A stretch of 49,367 bases of DNA from Oscillospiraceae bacterium. Lineage in GTDB: Bacteria; Bacillota; Clostridia; Oscillospirales; Oscillospiraceae. Under the pieces are notes generated by a model that was given only the letters and a program-made list of their open reading frames with translations, had not been told where the DNA came from and did not search any database. Positions 48,785-49,367 of this stretch are shown piece by piece (the stretch's first letter is position 1; the number at the start of each line of letters is the position of its first letter). The position numbers and the translations under genes are program-made. Where the stretch lies: contig JAFTGE010000030.1 in the NCBI GenBank assembly GCA_017458085.1, positions 1-49,367 of the forward strand, read 5' to 3'.

Positions 48785-49367
48785 AGTAATTAGCTAACCC
48801 GTATCCATAAATATTACTGCTGCCTACATAGTAGCGGTTTTGCAGGCACTTGTCCCCGGAATTGCCCTCAATGGTGTAGACAAAGCCGTTTTCGCACCTC
48901 TCCACGATGCCCACATGGTCGGGGCTTCCGTCCGGCTCCCAATCAAAAAAGATAATGTCTCCGGGCGACGGCTCATAGGTGCGATCCATCCAACCGGCAT
49001 TATTCTGAAACCAATCCACTCCTGCACCCACGCCCTCAAAGCGTGGAATCACTCCAGCATCCAGATACCCGCATTGATCGGCGCACCAGCTCACAAAGAT
49101 AGCGCACCACTCTACGCGGTAGCTCAAGCCCCACCAGCTCCAGTAAGGCTCACCGCCCTCATTGCCCACCTGCGTCAAGGCTACCTCCACGATGGCCTGA
49201 TTGCCGCCCACGGTAAAGGCGCGGCCTATGGGATAGTACCGCAGCACATGAGCCGGGTACTGCTTATCTCCGTACCCATTCCAGCCCATACGCGCAGCCA
49301 TCATGTCGGAAAACTCAATCGCCGCAATGGTGGAATACCCGCCGTAGTTTGCCCGCGCCCATGAGAT
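48783..49367 (-). CDS. CHAP-domain cell-wall hydrolase of a conjugation module, N-terminus cut off
   Basis: 194 residues are visible and the frame stays open to the window edge, so the start lies outside. The CHAP core shows the catalytic Cys in VEWCAIFVSWCADQCGYL, GDIIFFDWEPDG, the catalytic His in PDHVGIVERC and the closing GNSGDKC. From memory, this exact domain is the C-terminal half of bifunctional lysozyme/CHAP hydrolases of Firmicutes conjugative elements, used to open the wall for the mating channel. It indicates that the pilus island sits inside or beside such an element. Confidence 0.88.
   Translation of the reverse strand: MSWARANYGGYSTIAAIEFSDMMAARMGWNGYGDKQYPAHVLRYYPIGRAFTVGGNQAIVEVALTQVGNEGGEPYWSWWGLSYRVEWCAIFVSWCADQCGYLDAGVIPRFEGVGAGVDWFQNNAGWMDRTYEPSPGDIIFFDWEPDGSPDHVGIVERCENGFVYTIEGNSGDKCLQNRYYVGSSNIYGYGLANY

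Overview
The window looks like a chromosomal stretch of a Gram-positive gut-type Clostridia bacterium, most likely an Oscillospiraceae or Ruminococcaceae relative. The reasons are strong AGGAGG ribosome sites, lipobox lipoproteins, sortase-anchored pili, Tn916-type integrase and excisionase genes and a clostridial type IV pilus cluster. This taxonomic call is an inference. No tRNA, rRNA or CRISPR array was seen. Base composition shifts from GC-rich host DNA (about 1-18 kb) to clearly AT-richer accessory DNA (about 18.8 kb to the right edge).

Host part. Bases 1-10386 (all minus strand) hold a BTAD-type regulator cut by the edge, a compact type IV pilus/type II secretion-like operon (PilT, three or four small membrane or pseudopilin-like proteins, PilC), a transglutaminase-like lipoprotein, a membrane diguanylate cyclase and a 1300-residue c-di-GMP protein with a receiver, a degenerate GGDEF, an intact EAL, four PAS-like repeats and an intact GGDEF domain. 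Bases 10.6-17.9 kb (plus strand) form a sucrose module: GH13 amylosucrase-like enzyme, Cof-type HAD phosphatase, sucrose-type PTS EIIBCA, HPr (lacking the regulatory Ser46 equivalent), PTS enzyme I, and a YfcE-type phosphodiesterase. A host lipoprotein follows.

Mobile part. From 18.8 kb, elements appear to have piled up head to tail. First comes a remnant end module (broken resolvase copy, 81-residue Cys-rich protein, lipoprotein, ribbon-helix-helix regulator). Next is a small element of about 8 kb: tyrosine integrase, HNH-like protein, ribbon-helix-helix repressor with palindromic operators between divergent promoters, Gp157-like and SprT-like proteins, serine resolvase, and a second copy of the end module with different cargo. 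The third is a Tn916-like element starting at 28.6 kb (integrase, excisionase, MazF-like protein, sigma factor). Its conjugation module is probably entered at the right edge, where a CHAP-domain hydrolase is cut by the window end.

Pilus island. The Tn916-like element carries a minus-strand island (about 48.6 to 32.3 kb) that is the most interesting part. It encodes a 1454-residue sortase-anchored adhesin, a small charged protein, a signal-peptidase homologue without its catalytic dyad (as in SipA pilus chaperones), three tandem FctA/Spy0128-like pilins, two class B sortases and a further two-domain pilin. It is bracketed by four genes for proteins built of C-x-C-D-C-G ... C-G-C repeats, three of which end in an AP2 DNA-binding domain. 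At its upstream end a tyrosine recombinase gene adjoins a 264-bp segment bounded by perfect 26-bp inverted repeats. Each repeat looks like a recombinase core site (two 10-bp arms around an asymmetric 6-bp core). I read this as an invertible promoter switch for the AP2/Cys-repeat genes and possibly the pilus. In the orientation given, the best promoter matches point away from the pilus island.
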